A stretch of 64,000 nucleotides of DNA from Lachnospiraceae bacterium (GCA_017517305.1 JAFWZV010000001.1:155608-219607); one strand, 5' to 3'; shown: positions 46,665-56,525, counted from the stretch's first letter. Notes: a model not told the origin generated them from the sequence alone. Translations and numbers: made by a program.

Positions 46665-47567
46665 ATGGCTAAAGGGTGTTATTCAACAGAAAAGATTCTT
46701 GGATGGATGGGATATTTTTCCAGAGAGATGGAGGTAAGCCCAGAGAAGATTAAGATACTTGATATCTGTGGTAAGAAGAAGAATGTTATTCCGTTCGTGG
46801 ATACTCGTAAGAGAGTTCTTATATTTGCAGATGAGCTTCATGAGGATTTATTCTATGAGTTATGGGAGGCTGGCTTCGGTGAGTATGATATGTGGTACGG
46901 AGCAGGTCTTGATAATGATGGACAGATTAAGAAGGTAAAAATCAAAGAGGTTATCAACAAGAAGATTGAGGGACCTACAGTAATGTTTATCTTAAATGAG
47001 AACACAAGAGAGTCCTATCGTATAGGAATGAAGAATGAGATGTTCTCAAAGGGACCTATAAAGTATGTAGGTCATGAGATTCGTGCAGTGATTATGAGTA
47101 TGCTCAATGTTGATTCATCAGATTGCATATGTCTGGTTGATGCAGAGAGTATTGCTATAGAGGCAGCATTTGTGGCTGGGGATGGTACAATAATCTGCGT
47201 GGAGAACGATAACGGTGCCAAGGAAACTATGGAGGACAATGTTAAGCAGTTTGGTGTTCATAATGTTATGATAGTTCCAGATCTTGGACCTGAAAGCATG
47301 GAGAAGATGCCAGTACCTAGACTTTCATTCATAGTTGCTAATAAGCATCTTGAGGAGGATATTGAGAGACTTCTTAAGAAAAACCCTAAGATGCAGTTTG
47401 TAATATATACACTTGAGCTTGATATTTTATCAAATATTAAACCACTCTTTGACAAGTACAATATAGCTAATATGGAGGTTACTCAGATTACAGTATCTAA
47501 GACTGACAAGAACTCTGTATTCGTAACACAGCCTTCACCATGGCTTATAACAGGAGAGGTGCTGTAA
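46665..47567 (+). CDS. CbiE/CbiT-like protein with degenerate SAM-binding motif
   Basis: 300 aa. Residues about 1-95 resemble the second half of CbiE-type precorrin methylases (Y-S-T-E-K-I-L-G-W-M-G) and about 130-290 resemble CbiT (H-E-I-R-A-V-I-M-S-M-L; E-N-D-N-G-A-K-E-T-M-E-D-N-V-K-Q-F-G-V). The glycine-rich SAM loop of CbiT reads L-V-D-A-E-S-I-A, without the glycines, and the CbiE N-terminus is missing. No cobalamin gene is nearby. It is probably not a corrin methylase. The stop overlaps the next start. Confidence 0.6.
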   Translation: MAKGCYSTEKILGWMGYFSREMEVSPEKIKILDICGKKKNVIPFVDTRKRVLIFADELHEDLFYELWEAGFGEYDMWYGAGLDNDGQIKKVKIKEVINKKIEGPTVMFILNENTRESYRIGMKNEMFSKGPIKYVGHEIRAVIMSMLNVDSSDCICLVDAESIAIEAAFVAGDGTIICVENDNGAKETMEDNVKQFGVHNVMIVPDLGPESMEKMPVPRLSFIVANKHLEEDIERLLKKNPKMQFVIYTLELDILSNIKPLFDKYNIANMEVTQITVSKTDKNSVFVTQPSPWLITGEVL

Positions 47568-47752
47568 TGGCTATAGAGAATATGCCTAAGGATCCTATGA
47601 TGCTCCTTAGCTTTGTGAATACAAGTCTTAGAGATAAGGGAATAGACCTTGATGAGCTGTGCAAAAGCTTTAGCGTAGATAGAGCTGACATTGAAGAAAA
47701 GCTTGACAAGTTGGGTTATTCCTATAATAATGAATTGAATAGATTTGTTTGA
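47567..47752 (+). CDS. DUF4250 protein
   Basis: 61 aa: M-A-I-E-N-M-P-K-D-P-M-M-L-L-S-F-V-N-T start and a small helix-turn-helix-like body, the usual DUF4250 form. The ATG shares one base with the stop of the preceding gene, so the two are coupled. Function unknown. Confidence 0.85.
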   Translation: MAIENMPKDPMMLLSFVNTSLRDKGIDLDELCKSFSVDRADIEEKLDKLGYSYNNELNRFV

Positions 47753-47771
47753 TAAAGAACAAATAATAATT

Positions 47772-47811
47772 ACAACAACAGTATTCAATTTAGGTTGAAT
47801 ATTGTTGTTGT
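47772..47811 (+). terminator. Hairpin before leuS
   Basis: 17-bp stem starting ACAACAACAGTATTCAA with one G-T pair and a short loop; no T-tract. No T-box consensus is seen before leuS. Confidence 0.5.
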
Positions 47812-47859
47812 GCGTATAGAGATAATTATGCGACAAGCATTTATGGAGGTAATACAAAT

Positions 47860-50262
47860 ATGAAACACGAGTTTAAGAAGATTGAGCCTAAGTGGCAGGC
47901 TAAGTGGTATGAGGATAAAATATTCAATGCCCAGGATGGTTCAGACAAGCCAAAGTTTTATGGCTTAGTAGAGTTCCCATATCCATCAGGTGCAGGTATG
48001 CATGTTGGACATATTAAGGCATATTCAGGTCTTGAGGTAATATCTAGAAAGCGTCGTATGCAGGGATATAATGTACTTTTCCCTATTGGATTTGATGCAT
48101 ATGGACTTCCTACAGAGAATTATGCAATTAAGACTAATACACATCCTAGACAGATTACTGATGTAAATATTGCTAAGTTCTCAGAGCAGCTTAAGAAGGT
48201 TGGTTTCTCCTTTGACTGGGATAGAGTAGTTGATACTACAGAGGAAGGCTTCTACAAGTGGACCCAGTGGATATTCCTTCAGATGTTTGAAAAGGGTCTT
48301 GTATATAGAGACAGAGCATTTGTTAATTATTGTCCTTCCTGTAAAGTAGTTCTTTCTAATGAAGACAGCCAGGGTGGTAAGTGTGATATCTGTCACAGTG
48401 ATGTAGTTCAGAAGTCTAAGGATGTATGGTACTTAAGAATTACTCAGTATGCTGATAAGCTTTTAAAGGGACTTGATACAGTAGATTATCCTGAGAATAT
48501 TAAGCAACAGCAGGTTAACTGGATTGGTAAGTCAACAGGTGCATTCGTAGATTTTGAGGTAGAGGGCATAGAGGATAAGCTTCAGATATATACTACCAGA
48601 CCAGATACACTTTTTGGAGTTACATTTATGGTTATCGCTCCAGAGCATCCACTTATTGATAAGTATGCAGATAGAATAGCTAATATGGATGCAGTTTTAG
48701 CATATAGAGAAGAGTGTAACAAGAAGACTGAGTTCGAGAGAACACAGCTTGTAAAGGATAAGACAGGTGTGAAGCTTGATGGTATTGAGGCTATCAATCC
48801 ACTTAATGGCAAGAAAATTCCTGTATTTATTGCTGATTACGTAATGATGGGCTATGGTACAGGTGCTATTATGGCAGTTCCAGCTCACGACCAGAGAGAC
48901 TACGATTTTGCTAAGGCATTTGGCGTAGATATAATTGAGGTTATTAAGGGTGGAGATATCTCAGTAGAAGCATATACTGGTGACGGTGAGATGGTTAACT
49001 CAGACTTCCTTAATGGCTTTACTAATAAGAAGGATTCTATCGTAAGAGCAATCGAAGAGTTAGAGAAGCTTGGCATCGGTAAGGGCGGTGTTCAGTTCAA
49101 GATGAAGGATTGGGCATTTAACCGTCAGAGATACTGGGGAGAGCCAATTCCTATAGTTCATTGTGAATACTGTGGAGATGTGGCTGTGCCTTACGATGAG
49201 CTTCCACTTAAGCTTCCTAATATGGAAAACTTTGAGCCAGGTCAGGGTGGTGAGTCACCACTTGCTCGTATAGATGAGTATGTAAATTGTAAGTGTCCAA
49301 AATGTGGCAAGGATGCTAAGCGTGAGACAGATACCATGCCACAGTGGGCAGGTTCATCCTGGTACTACTTAAGATACATTGATCCTAAGAATGACAAGTG
49401 TCTTGCGGATATGGATAAGCTTAACTACTGGATGCCAGTTGACTGGTATAACGGTGGTATGGAGCACGTTACAAGACATATGATTTACTCAAGATTCTGG
49501 CATCAGTTCTTATATGACCTTGGTGCTGTCAATACACCAGAGCCATATGCTAAGCGTTCAGCACAGGGACTTATCTTAGGTCCAGATGGAGATAAGATGA
49601 GTAAGTCAAAGGGAAATGTTATCGACCCACTTGATATCGTAGACATCTATGGTGCAGATACTCTTAGAACCTATGTACTTTTCATGGGTGATTACGGTGC
49701 AGCAGCACCTTGGAATGATAGCTCAACAAAGGGCTGTAAGAGATTCCTTGAGAGAGTGGCAGCACTTACTGATATGATAACTGATGAGCCAATTAGTAAG
49801 GATTTAGAGACTAAGCTTCATCAGACTATTAAGAAGGTAACTAATGACATCGAGGAGATGAAGTTTAATACAGCTATCGCAAGTCTTATGGGACTTATTA
49901 ACGATATCTACGCTGTAGGAAAGCTTGACAAGGAAAGCGTATCTATTATTGTTAGACTTCTCTGTCCATTTGCACCACATATCTGTGAGGAAATGTGGGA
50001 GACTATTGGTGGTGAAGGCTATGCCTCACTTGCTACTTGGCCAGAGTATGACGAGGCTAAGACTGTAAATGATACCATCGAAATCGGTGTACAGGTTAAC
50101 GGAAAGCTTCGTTCAACAATCGTAATTCCAACAGGAGCTGACAAGGATACAGTTCTTGGCATCGCAAAGGATGATGAGAAGATTAAGTATGCAACAGAAG
50201 GCAAGACTATCGTTAAGGAAATCTACGTACCTAACAAGATAGTGAACCTAGTAGTAAAATAA
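47860..50262 (+). CDS. leuS: Leucine-tRNA ligase
   Basis: 800 aa class I synthetase. H-I-G-H equivalent H-V-G-H-I-K-A-Y-S, an editing domain with T-T-R-P-D-T-L-F-G-V, K-M-S-K-S-K-G-N-V, and the C-terminal anticodon and extension domains. Zinc-knuckle cysteines are at C-P-S-C and C-D-I-C, and again near C-E-Y-C and C-P-K-C. GGAGG precedes the ATG. Confidence 0.97.
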   Translation: MKHEFKKIEPKWQAKWYEDKIFNAQDGSDKPKFYGLVEFPYPSGAGMHVGHIKAYSGLEVISRKRRMQGYNVLFPIGFDAYGLPTENYAIKTNTHPRQITDVNIAKFSEQLKKVGFSFDWDRVVDTTEEGFYKWTQWIFLQMFEKGLVYRDRAFVNYCPSCKVVLSNEDSQGGKCDICHSDVVQKSKDVWYLRITQYADKLLKGLDTVDYPENIKQQQVNWIGKSTGAFVDFEVEGIEDKLQIYTTRPDTLFGVTFMVIAPEHPLIDKYADRIANMDAVLAYREECNKKTEFERTQLVKDKTGVKLDGIEAINPLNGKKIPVFIADYVMMGYGTGAIMAVPAHDQRDYDFAKAFGVDIIEVIKGGDISVEAYTGDGEMVNSDFLNGFTNKKDSIVRAIEELEKLGIGKGGVQFKMKDWAFNRQRYWGEPIPIVHCEYCGDVAVPYDELPLKLPNMENFEPGQGGESPLARIDEYVNCKCPKCGKDAKRETDTMPQWAGSSWYYLRYIDPKNDKCLADMDKLNYWMPVDWYNGGMEHVTRHMIYSRFWHQFLYDLGAVNTPEPYAKRSAQGLILGPDGDKMSKSKGNVIDPLDIVDIYGADTLRTYVLFMGDYGAAAPWNDSSTKGCKRFLERVAALTDMITDEPISKDLETKLHQTIKKVTNDIEEMKFNTAIASLMGLINDIYAVGKLDKESVSIIVRLLCPFAPHICEEMWETIGGEGYASLATWPEYDEAKTVNDTIEIGVQVNGKLRSTIVIPTGADKDTVLGIAKDDEKIKYATEGKTIVKEIYVPNKIVNLVVK

Positions 50263-50356
50263 AGTAAAAAAGACAAGGGAATCCAACCACTTTCCTTCCG
50301 GCCCTATGCAGGCCGGCCAAGAAAGTATATTGATTCCCTTGTCTTTTTTCTTACTT
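50262..50356. terminator. Large bidirectional terminator with GC-rich inner hairpin
   Basis: Outer stem of about 16 bp (AAAAGACAAGGGAATC and its complement) with A/T tracts; inside it CTTTC/GAAAG and a GC-rich CCGGCC...GGCCGG hairpin. Serves convergent leuS and the 50351 gene. Confidence 0.8.
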
Positions 50357-50662
50357 CAAAAATCCCTTTAACATATTGAACTTCATTTTATCTTTTGCAG
50401 GCAGAGACTCCTCTATGACATCCATAAGCAGTGAAGTCTCCTCCTTGGAGAAGGAAATATTTCTGGCCTGAAGCTCCTTGTTAATCTTCATAATCTGAGG
50501 AAGCATTTCGTCTATAGATTTACCCTTGCTTTTCTCTGCGATTTCTCTAATAATTTTTAGCTTTAAAGGATCAACCTTGCTTAGTCGTGGATCCTGACTT
50601 AAGTTAGATTGGTTATTTGAATTTGGTCTGGCTTGGTTGTTATTATTACTATTATTAAACAT
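50351..50662 (-). CDS. Small Asn-rich protein of unknown function
   Basis: 103 aa; residues 1-25 are Asn/Gln/Ser-rich low complexity, and the rest is a helical domain (about 30-103). No motif recognised. It lies 9 nt downstream of the 50672 gene on the same strand and ends inside the shared terminator. Confidence 0.7.
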   Translation of the reverse strand: MFNNSNNNNQARPNSNNQSNLSQDPRLSKVDPLKLKIIREIAEKSKGKSIDEMLPQIMKINKELQARNISFSKEETSLLMDVIEESLPAKDKMKFNMLKGFLK

Positions 50663-50671
50663 AGAATCTCC

Positions 50672-51214
50672 TTATTGTTCCTGGTCTAGAATTGATTTGA
50701 TACTTTCGAACAGATCGTCATTATTATTATTCTGATTATAATTGTCGCTTTGATTATGGTAGTCACTTTCCTGTTGGTTGGAAGATGCACTCGTATTAGG
50801 TATACCATTATCTGTCTGATTCATAAATGCACTCATATTAGGTACACCATTATCCATCTGATTCATAAATGAACTCATATTAGGTAAACCGCTGTCCATC
50901 TGATTCATAACCTTCATCATATCTAGCATTCCCTTCATCTGCTTAATATTGTCAGAGAAATCCTTAGGCATAAAGCCTGTTAAACCACTGATTACATCAT
51001 CCATGCTGTGAGCCTTGCAATTAAACCCACAGCTTTCCACGTAGCTTATGTCCTCTAAGCATTGGAGAATTGCGTTTAATTCCTTGTACTTTATGTATAT
51101 GATTAAAAGCTTCTTATATTTGTAGTCAACGAAAGGGACTAGGGCTTCAAGCCAGAAGGAAGATTTATCCTTTATTAAATTGTCCAAAGGATGAAAATTA
51201 AGATTAAAGTCCAT
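50672..51214 (-). CDS. Protein with Asn/Met repeats of unknown function
   Basis: 180 aa; a folded N-terminal part (about 1-90) followed by three 14-residue repeats of the form M-N-Q-M-D-N-G-V-P-N-M-S and an Asn/Gln/Asp-rich end. No signal peptide. Upstream is the Cys-rich gene, so the three minus-strand genes form a possible unit. Confidence 0.7.
   Translation of the reverse strand: MDFNLNFHPLDNLIKDKSSFWLEALVPFVDYKYKKLLIIYIKYKELNAILQCLEDISYVESCGFNCKAHSMDDVISGLTGFMPKDFSDNIKQMKGMLDMMKVMNQMDSGLPNMSSFMNQMDNGVPNMSAFMNQTDNGIPNTSASSNQQESDYHNQSDNYNQNNNNDDLFESIKSILDQEQ
50783..50908 (-). repeat. Three 42-bp coding repeats
   Basis: Tandem units at 50783, 50825 and 50867 inside the 50672 gene, about 85-90% alike. 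Confidence 0.85.
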
Positions 51215-51326
51215 ACCAAATCCCTTGCCTTATTATCATATTTATATGTTGGAAAAATCAGGATTATACCCTTACAAAAATCAAGGCAAGGGTTTAAGTG
51301 CCCTTGCCCATGGTTTTGGTTACATA

Positions 51327-51599
51327 TTAGCAGCCACAGCCACAACCACAGCCATTGTTAGCTGAGCTAGCACCATTGTTGCTAAATAAGAGAAGAAGGA
51401 TGATTATCCAGATACAGCTGCAACCATTGTTGTCGCCACATCCGTTACCGCCGAAGAATCCACCATCATTGCCACCACAGCAGCAAAGAAGAAGTAAGAT
51501 GATGATAATGCATGAGCATCCGCCACCATTTCCACCAAAGTTTGATTCAAAAAGTCCGTTGCAGCCACAGCCGCAAGAAGTTGCTGATAAATCGCTCAT
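51327..51599 (-). CDS. Gly/Cys-rich small protein with two hydrophobic repeats
   Basis: 90 aa. Begins M-S-D-L-S-A-T-S-C-G-C-G-C; two segments of the form G-C-S-C-I-I-I-I-L-L-L-L (about residues 28-42 and 58-72) are separated by Gly/Asn, and it ends C-G-C-G-C-G-C. Similar proteins are called chorion class high-cysteine proteins in related genomes; a structural or envelope role is a guess. A well-formed GGAGG precedes it. Confidence 0.8.
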   Translation of the reverse strand: MSDLSATSCGCGCNGLFESNFGGNGGGCSCIIIILLLLCCCGGNDGGFFGGNGCGDNNGCSCIWIIILLLLFSNNGASSANNGCGCGCGC

Positions 51600-51757
51600 A
51601 TTAATAAGCCTCCATAATTTTCGTATAGTTTATATTATTCAAGGGATTGGAAAATGTTAATAAAAACTAAAATATTGATAAGATATCTAATAAATGATAA
51701 TATAAAAAGGCGCTAAGGGAGAATTAGAGGGCTTTTCTTAGATTGAGGTGATAAGAT

Positions 51758-52681
51758 ATGATCAAAAAATTCCAGAGGTTATTGCTGAAGAATACATTTG
51801 CTGTGGTGGGTCCTGCCATAGCTGTATTTGTTGTGCTCTCTATATTATTGCTTAGATATCCTGTGTTCGAAAGCTTAGAGTGCCAAGATATTACAGGGGT
51901 GGCGGATTACAATGGTAGACTAAAATATATGTATGAGGAAGACACAAAGCTTGTAACCTATGATGCAAAGAATCTATACTATTCAGGCTATGACTACTAT
52001 ATTGATGGTAAGCTAAAGGGAGCATATTACTATTCCACTGAGAATGGCTATATGAGCTTCTTCGTAATAGAGACAACAAGTCCGGAAAGCTTTATAGAGC
52101 AGTACACCGTTAAGGGTGAAATAATTAATGACAATATCTCCGTTAATCATATAGTGGGTAAGCTGGCTTCCTCAGCGGGAATTAAGGAGGAGCTGGTGGA
52201 GAATTACTATTCATATTATGTGATAAGTGAACTAGATTACCCAGCTGCTTATATATCACTAGTATATGTGCTTTGTTTATCACCGGCTATAGTATGTGGA
52301 TTGCTAATCCTTTACACCTTGATGATAATTGTAAATCCGGCTATGCATTCCCAGTCAGAACAGCTTACCAACTATGGTGAGGTGCGTCAGGTAATTAGAG
52401 AAATCAATGATGAGCTTAAGAGAAAGCTTCTATATAAGAGGGAAAATGTATATGTAACCCATAACTATATGGTGGTAAGCCACATCCTTAAGACAGAGGT
52501 AATCAAGCTGGATATGGTAAGATACATGTCCAAGAATATAGCGGAGAAAAAGCTTGGCTTTGGGAAGACGACTGAGGTATATAGATTGACCATATCCAAT
52601 CCTGGAATATTATTCTACGAGGTGGATTTTGAGGATGAAGAATTTATAGATGAGGTAGTTAAGAATATTAGAGGCTTTTAG
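51758..52681 (+). CDS. Two-helix membrane protein of unknown function
   Basis: 307 aa. Helix 1 at about 12-32, an extracytoplasmic region of about 130 residues rich in Tyr, helix 2 at about 165-190 and a cytoplasmic C-terminal domain of about 110. I do not recognise the family with confidence. The stop codon lies in the left arm of a terminator. Confidence 0.75.
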   Translation: MIKKFQRLLLKNTFAVVGPAIAVFVVLSILLLRYPVFESLECQDITGVADYNGRLKYMYEEDTKLVTYDAKNLYYSGYDYYIDGKLKGAYYYSTENGYMSFFVIETTSPESFIEQYTVKGEIINDNISVNHIVGKLASSAGIKEELVENYYSYYVISELDYPAAYISLVYVLCLSPAIVCGLLILYTLMIIVNPAMHSQSEQLTNYGEVRQVIREINDELKRKLLYKRENVYVTHNYMVVSHILKTEVIKLDMVRYMSKNIAEKKLGFGKTTEVYRLTISNPGILFYEVDFEDEEFIDEVVKNIRGF

Positions 52682-52719
52682 TGGGGATAAGGAAAAATCC
52701 CTTGACTAAAGCCTCTTTC
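52670..52719 (+). terminator. Terminator after the 51758 gene
   Basis: AGAGGCTTTTAGT/ACTAAAGCCTCT outer stem with inner GGGAT/ATCCC, then a short T-run. Confidence 0.75.
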
Positions 52720-52769
52720 ATTGTTAAAATATGTATTTGTAAGTTTATATTTAAAGGCAATGATGGTGC

Positions 52770-53015
52770 AACAAGGATTAAAAACTCCTTACAGAGAGGT
52801 GGGGGCTTGGCTGGAAACCCTGCTAGGGATAAGTGTTAATCTCATTTTCACACCGGAGCTGTATGCTTGAACAAACCCTGGTGATGGCCATGGTAAGTAG
52901 GGTATATCGTTAGTGCACGTTACGCACAGATTAAGTGCGATTATTATAATCGAATCAGGGTGGTACCGCGGAAGTTATGTTTCGTCCCTTAGGAGGATGG
53001 AAGATAGCTTTTTTT
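52770..53015 (+). ncRNA. T-box leader, tRNA-Phe specific
   Basis: The conserved T-box core AGGGTGGTACCGCG is at 52957-52970. Stem I carries a UUC (Phe) specifier at about 52847-52849, followed by the expected AC. A terminator (CGTCC/GGATG arms, then seven T at about 53009) competes with the antiterminator. Uncharged tRNA-Phe should favour read-through into pheST. This accounts for the 380-nt gap. Confidence 0.95.
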
Positions 53016-53060
53016 ATTGTCTAAAATCACCCCAAAACTAAAATTCTAGGAGGAAGAAAA

Positions 53061-54080
53061 ATGAAAGAGAAACTTGATGGTATTCTACAAAGCACTCTTG
53101 CTAACATTGAGGCTGCAACAGATATAAATGCTCTTAACGACATTAAGGTTGCAATCCTTGGTAAGAAGGGTGAGCTTACACAAGTATTAAAGAGTATGAA
53201 GGACGTAGCACCAGAGGATAGACCAAAGGTTGGTCAGATGGTAAATGATGCTCGCCAGGAGATTGAGGCTAGCTTAGAGGCTAAGACTACTGCAATTACA
53301 AGAGCAGCAAGAGCTGAGAAGATGAAGAGAGAAACTATTGATGTAACCCTTCCAGGTGTTAAGAAGATGGACGGACATAGACATCCAAATCAGATAGCAC
53401 TTGAAGACTTAGAGAGAGTATTTATCGGTATGGGCTATGAGGTTGTTGAGGGACCAGAGGTTGAGTATGATAAGTACAACTTCGAGCTTCTTAATATCCC
53501 TGCAAATCACCCTGCAAAGGATGAGCAGGATACATTCTATATTAATAAGGAGATTCTTCTTAGAACTCAGACATCACCTGTACAGGCAAGAATTATGGAG
53601 CAGGGAAAGCTTCCTATAAGAATTCTTTCCCCAGGTAGAGTTTTCCGTTCAGATGAGGTAGATGCAACACATTCACCTTCATTCCATCAGGTAGAGGGAC
53701 TTGTAATAGATAAGAATATCACTATGGCAGACCTTAAGGGAACTCTTGATCAGTTTGCTAAGGAATTCTTCGGTGAGAAGACAAAGACTAAGTTTAGACC
53801 ACATCACTTCCCATTTACAGAGCCATCAGCAGAGGTTGACATAACTTGCTTTAAATGTGGCGGTAAGGGATGTAGAGTATGTAAGGGCAGCGGCTGGATT
53901 GAGATTCTTGGCTGTGGTATGGTTCACCCACATGTACTTGAGATGTGTGGAATCGACCCTAATGAGTATTCAGGCTTTGCATTCGGTATCGGACTTGAGA
54001 GAGTAACACTTCTTAAGTACGAGATAGATGATATGAGACTTTTGTACGAGAATGATACTAGATTCCTAAACCAGTTCTAA
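53061..54080 (+). CDS. pheS: Phenylalanine-tRNA ligase alpha subunit
   Basis: 339 aa. N-terminal coiled coil (1-90), then the class II core with R-T-Q-T-S-P-V-Q-A-R and G-F-A-F-G-I-G-L-E-R-V-T motif 3. Controlled by the T-box leader. Translation is separated from pheT by 18 nt. Confidence 0.97.
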   Translation: MKEKLDGILQSTLANIEAATDINALNDIKVAILGKKGELTQVLKSMKDVAPEDRPKVGQMVNDARQEIEASLEAKTTAITRAARAEKMKRETIDVTLPGVKKMDGHRHPNQIALEDLERVFIGMGYEVVEGPEVEYDKYNFELLNIPANHPAKDEQDTFYINKEILLRTQTSPVQARIMEQGKLPIRILSPGRVFRSDEVDATHSPSFHQVEGLVIDKNITMADLKGTLDQFAKEFFGEKTKTKFRPHHFPFTEPSAEVDITCFKCGGKGCRVCKGSGWIEILGCGMVHPHVLEMCGIDPNEYSGFAFGIGLERVTLLKYEIDDMRLLYENDTRFLNQF

Positions 54081-54098
54081 AAGGAGGTAAAGAAAGTT

Positions 54099-56525
54099 AT
54101 GAATACACCGATTTCATGGATTAAAGCATACGTTCCTGATTTGGACGTAGAGATAAATGAATTTGTAGACAAGATGACTCTTTCAGGCTCACACGTTGAG
54201 TGCTACGAGAAGAAGGATAAGAATCTTGAGAAGATAGTAGTAGGTAAGATTGAGACTATGGAGCAGCACCCAGATGCTGACAAGCTTGTAGTATGTCAGG
54301 TAAATATTGGTGCTGAGACTATTCAGATTGTAACAGGCGCTAAGAACGTTAAGGTGGGAGATGTAATCCCTGTGGTTCTTGATGGTGGTAAGGTTGCAGC
54401 TGCTCATGGGGATAACAACGAGTATCCAGATGGAATTAAGATTAAGAAGGGCAAGCTTCGTGGTATTGAGTCAAACGGTATGATGTGTGGCATCGAGGAG
54501 CTTGGTTCATCAAGAGATTTCTACCCAGAAGCACCAGAGGATGGAGTATACGTATTCCCAGAGGATTCAGGTGTTAAGCCTGGTGATGACGCTGTGGCAG
54601 CCCTTGGACTTAATGACGCAGTTGTAGAGTACGAGATTACTTCTAACAGAGTGGACTGCTTCTCTATGATTGGTATGGCTAGAGAGGTTGCAGCTACATT
54701 TGATAAGGAGTTCATCCCTCCTGTAGTAGAGGTAAAGGGCTCAGGTGGAAATGTTAATGATTACATCTCAGTTGAGGTTAAGGATACTGACCTTTGTCCA
54801 AGATATGTGGCAAGAGTAGTTACAGATATTAAGATTGGACCATCACCTAAGTGGATGAGAGAAAGACTTGCAGCTCAGGGAATCCGTTCAATCAACAATT
54901 TGGTTGACATAACTAACTATGTTATGGAGGAGTATGGTCAGCCAATGCACGCATTTGACCTTGATACTATAGCTGGTAACAAGATTATTGTTAGACGTGC
55001 AAATGATGGAGATAAGTTCGTTACTCTTGACGGTCAGGAGAGAACTCTTGACAGTGATGTGCTTATGATATGTGATGGTGAGAAGGAGGTTGCTATTGCA
55101 GGTATCATGGGTGGTGAAAACTCTATGGTAACTGACAACATTAAGACACTTCTCTTCGAGGCTGCCTGCTTCGACGGAACTAACATAAGACTTTCATCTA
55201 AGAGAATTGGTCTTAGCACAGATGCATCATCAAAGTTCGTTAAGGGACTTGATCCAAACCTTGCGTTAGAGGCTATTAACAGAGCATGTCAGCTTATTGA
55301 GGAGCTTGGCTGTGGTAAGGTTGTAGACGGTGTGGTTGACGCTTATGCAAATCCTGTAAGTGATAAGGAGCTCCCATTTGAGCCAGAGAAGATGAATGGC
55401 TTACTTGGAACTGATGTAGCACCTGAGCAGATGCTTAAGTACTTTGACAAGCTTGGTCTTAAGTATGATGCAAACACAAATATGCTTACTATACCTACAT
55501 TTAGACAGGACCTTAACTGTATGGCAGACTTAGCAGAGGAGGTTGCACGTTTCTACGGATATGATAATATCCCTGTAACACTTCCACATGGAGAGTCAAC
55601 TGCAGGTAAGAAGAGCTATGCAGAAAGAATCAATGATGTGGCTAGAAATATATGTGAGGCAAATGGCTTCTCAGGAGCTATGTGCTACTCATTTGAAAGT
55701 CCAAAGGTATTCGATAAGCTTCTTATACCAGAGGATTCAGCTTATAGACAGGCTATCGAGATTATGAACCCACTTGGAGAGGATTTCTCAATTATGAGAA
55801 CAATCTCTTTGAACGGACTTCTTACATCTCTTTCAACTAACTACAACAGAAAGAATAAGGATGCAAGACTTTACGAGCTTGCAAATATCTATATACCTAA
55901 GGCACTTCCACTTACTGAGCTTCCTGATGAGAAGATGAAGCTTACTATGGGAATGTACGGTGCAGGTGACTTCTTCACTATGAAGGGAGTTATTGAGGAG
56001 TTATGCGAGAAGCTTGGTTTCGGTAAGGACTGCGTATATGAGCCAACAACTGAGCATCCATTCCTTCACCCAGGTCGTCAGGCGAACATCAAGAAGGGTA
56101 ACCTTAACATCGGTTACTTAGGACAGCTTCACCCAGAGGTTGGTGACAACTATAAGATTAAGGCTGACGTATATGTGGCAGTTATTGATATGGCTACTGT
56201 AACTATGCTTTCTACATTTGACAGAAAGTACGAGGGTATCGCTAAGTTCCCTGGTATGACTAGAGACTTAAGTCTTGTAGTTGACAAGTCTATCTTTGTA
56301 GGTCAGATTGAGGCAGTTATTAAGAAATGTGGAGGTAAGCTATTAGAGTCCTACAAGCTCTTCGACGTATATGAGGGAGAGCAGGTGGCAGCAGGTAAGA
56401 AGTCAGTTGCTTACACTATGACATTTAGAGCAAAGGATAGAACTCTTGAGGATAGTGAGGTAAGTGCTATCATCGATAAGCTTCTTAAGGAGCTTGGCAA
56501 GATGGGCATCGAAATCAGAGCCTAA
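54099..56525 (+). CDS. pheT: Phenylalanine-tRNA ligase beta subunit
   Basis: 808 aa: tRNA-binding OB domain (about 40-150), B3/B4 editing domain, B5 domain, a class II-like core, and a C-terminal anticodon-binding ferredoxin-like domain (F-P-G-M-T-R-D-L-S-L-V-V). AAGGAGG is before the ATG. Confidence 0.97.
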   Translation: MNTPISWIKAYVPDLDVEINEFVDKMTLSGSHVECYEKKDKNLEKIVVGKIETMEQHPDADKLVVCQVNIGAETIQIVTGAKNVKVGDVIPVVLDGGKVAAAHGDNNEYPDGIKIKKGKLRGIESNGMMCGIEELGSSRDFYPEAPEDGVYVFPEDSGVKPGDDAVAALGLNDAVVEYEITSNRVDCFSMIGMAREVAATFDKEFIPPVVEVKGSGGNVNDYISVEVKDTDLCPRYVARVVTDIKIGPSPKWMRERLAAQGIRSINNLVDITNYVMEEYGQPMHAFDLDTIAGNKIIVRRANDGDKFVTLDGQERTLDSDVLMICDGEKEVAIAGIMGGENSMVTDNIKTLLFEAACFDGTNIRLSSKRIGLSTDASSKFVKGLDPNLALEAINRACQLIEELGCGKVVDGVVDAYANPVSDKELPFEPEKMNGLLGTDVAPEQMLKYFDKLGLKYDANTNMLTIPTFRQDLNCMADLAEEVARFYGYDNIPVTLPHGESTAGKKSYAERINDVARNICEANGFSGAMCYSFESPKVFDKLLIPEDSAYRQAIEIMNPLGEDFSIMRTISLNGLLTSLSTNYNRKNKDARLYELANIYIPKALPLTELPDEKMKLTMGMYGAGDFFTMKGVIEELCEKLGFGKDCVYEPTTEHPFLHPGRQANIKKGNLNIGYLGQLHPEVGDNYKIKADVYVAVIDMATVTMLSTFDRKYEGIAKFPGMTRDLSLVVDKSIFVGQIEAVIKKCGGKLLESYKLFDVYEGEQVAAGKKSVAYTMTFRAKDRTLEDSEVSAIIDKLLKELGKMGIEIRA

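Noticed and set aside
47753-47859. T-box leader before leuS
   Set aside because: The gap is too short and lacks the GGTGGTACCGCG core seen before pheS.
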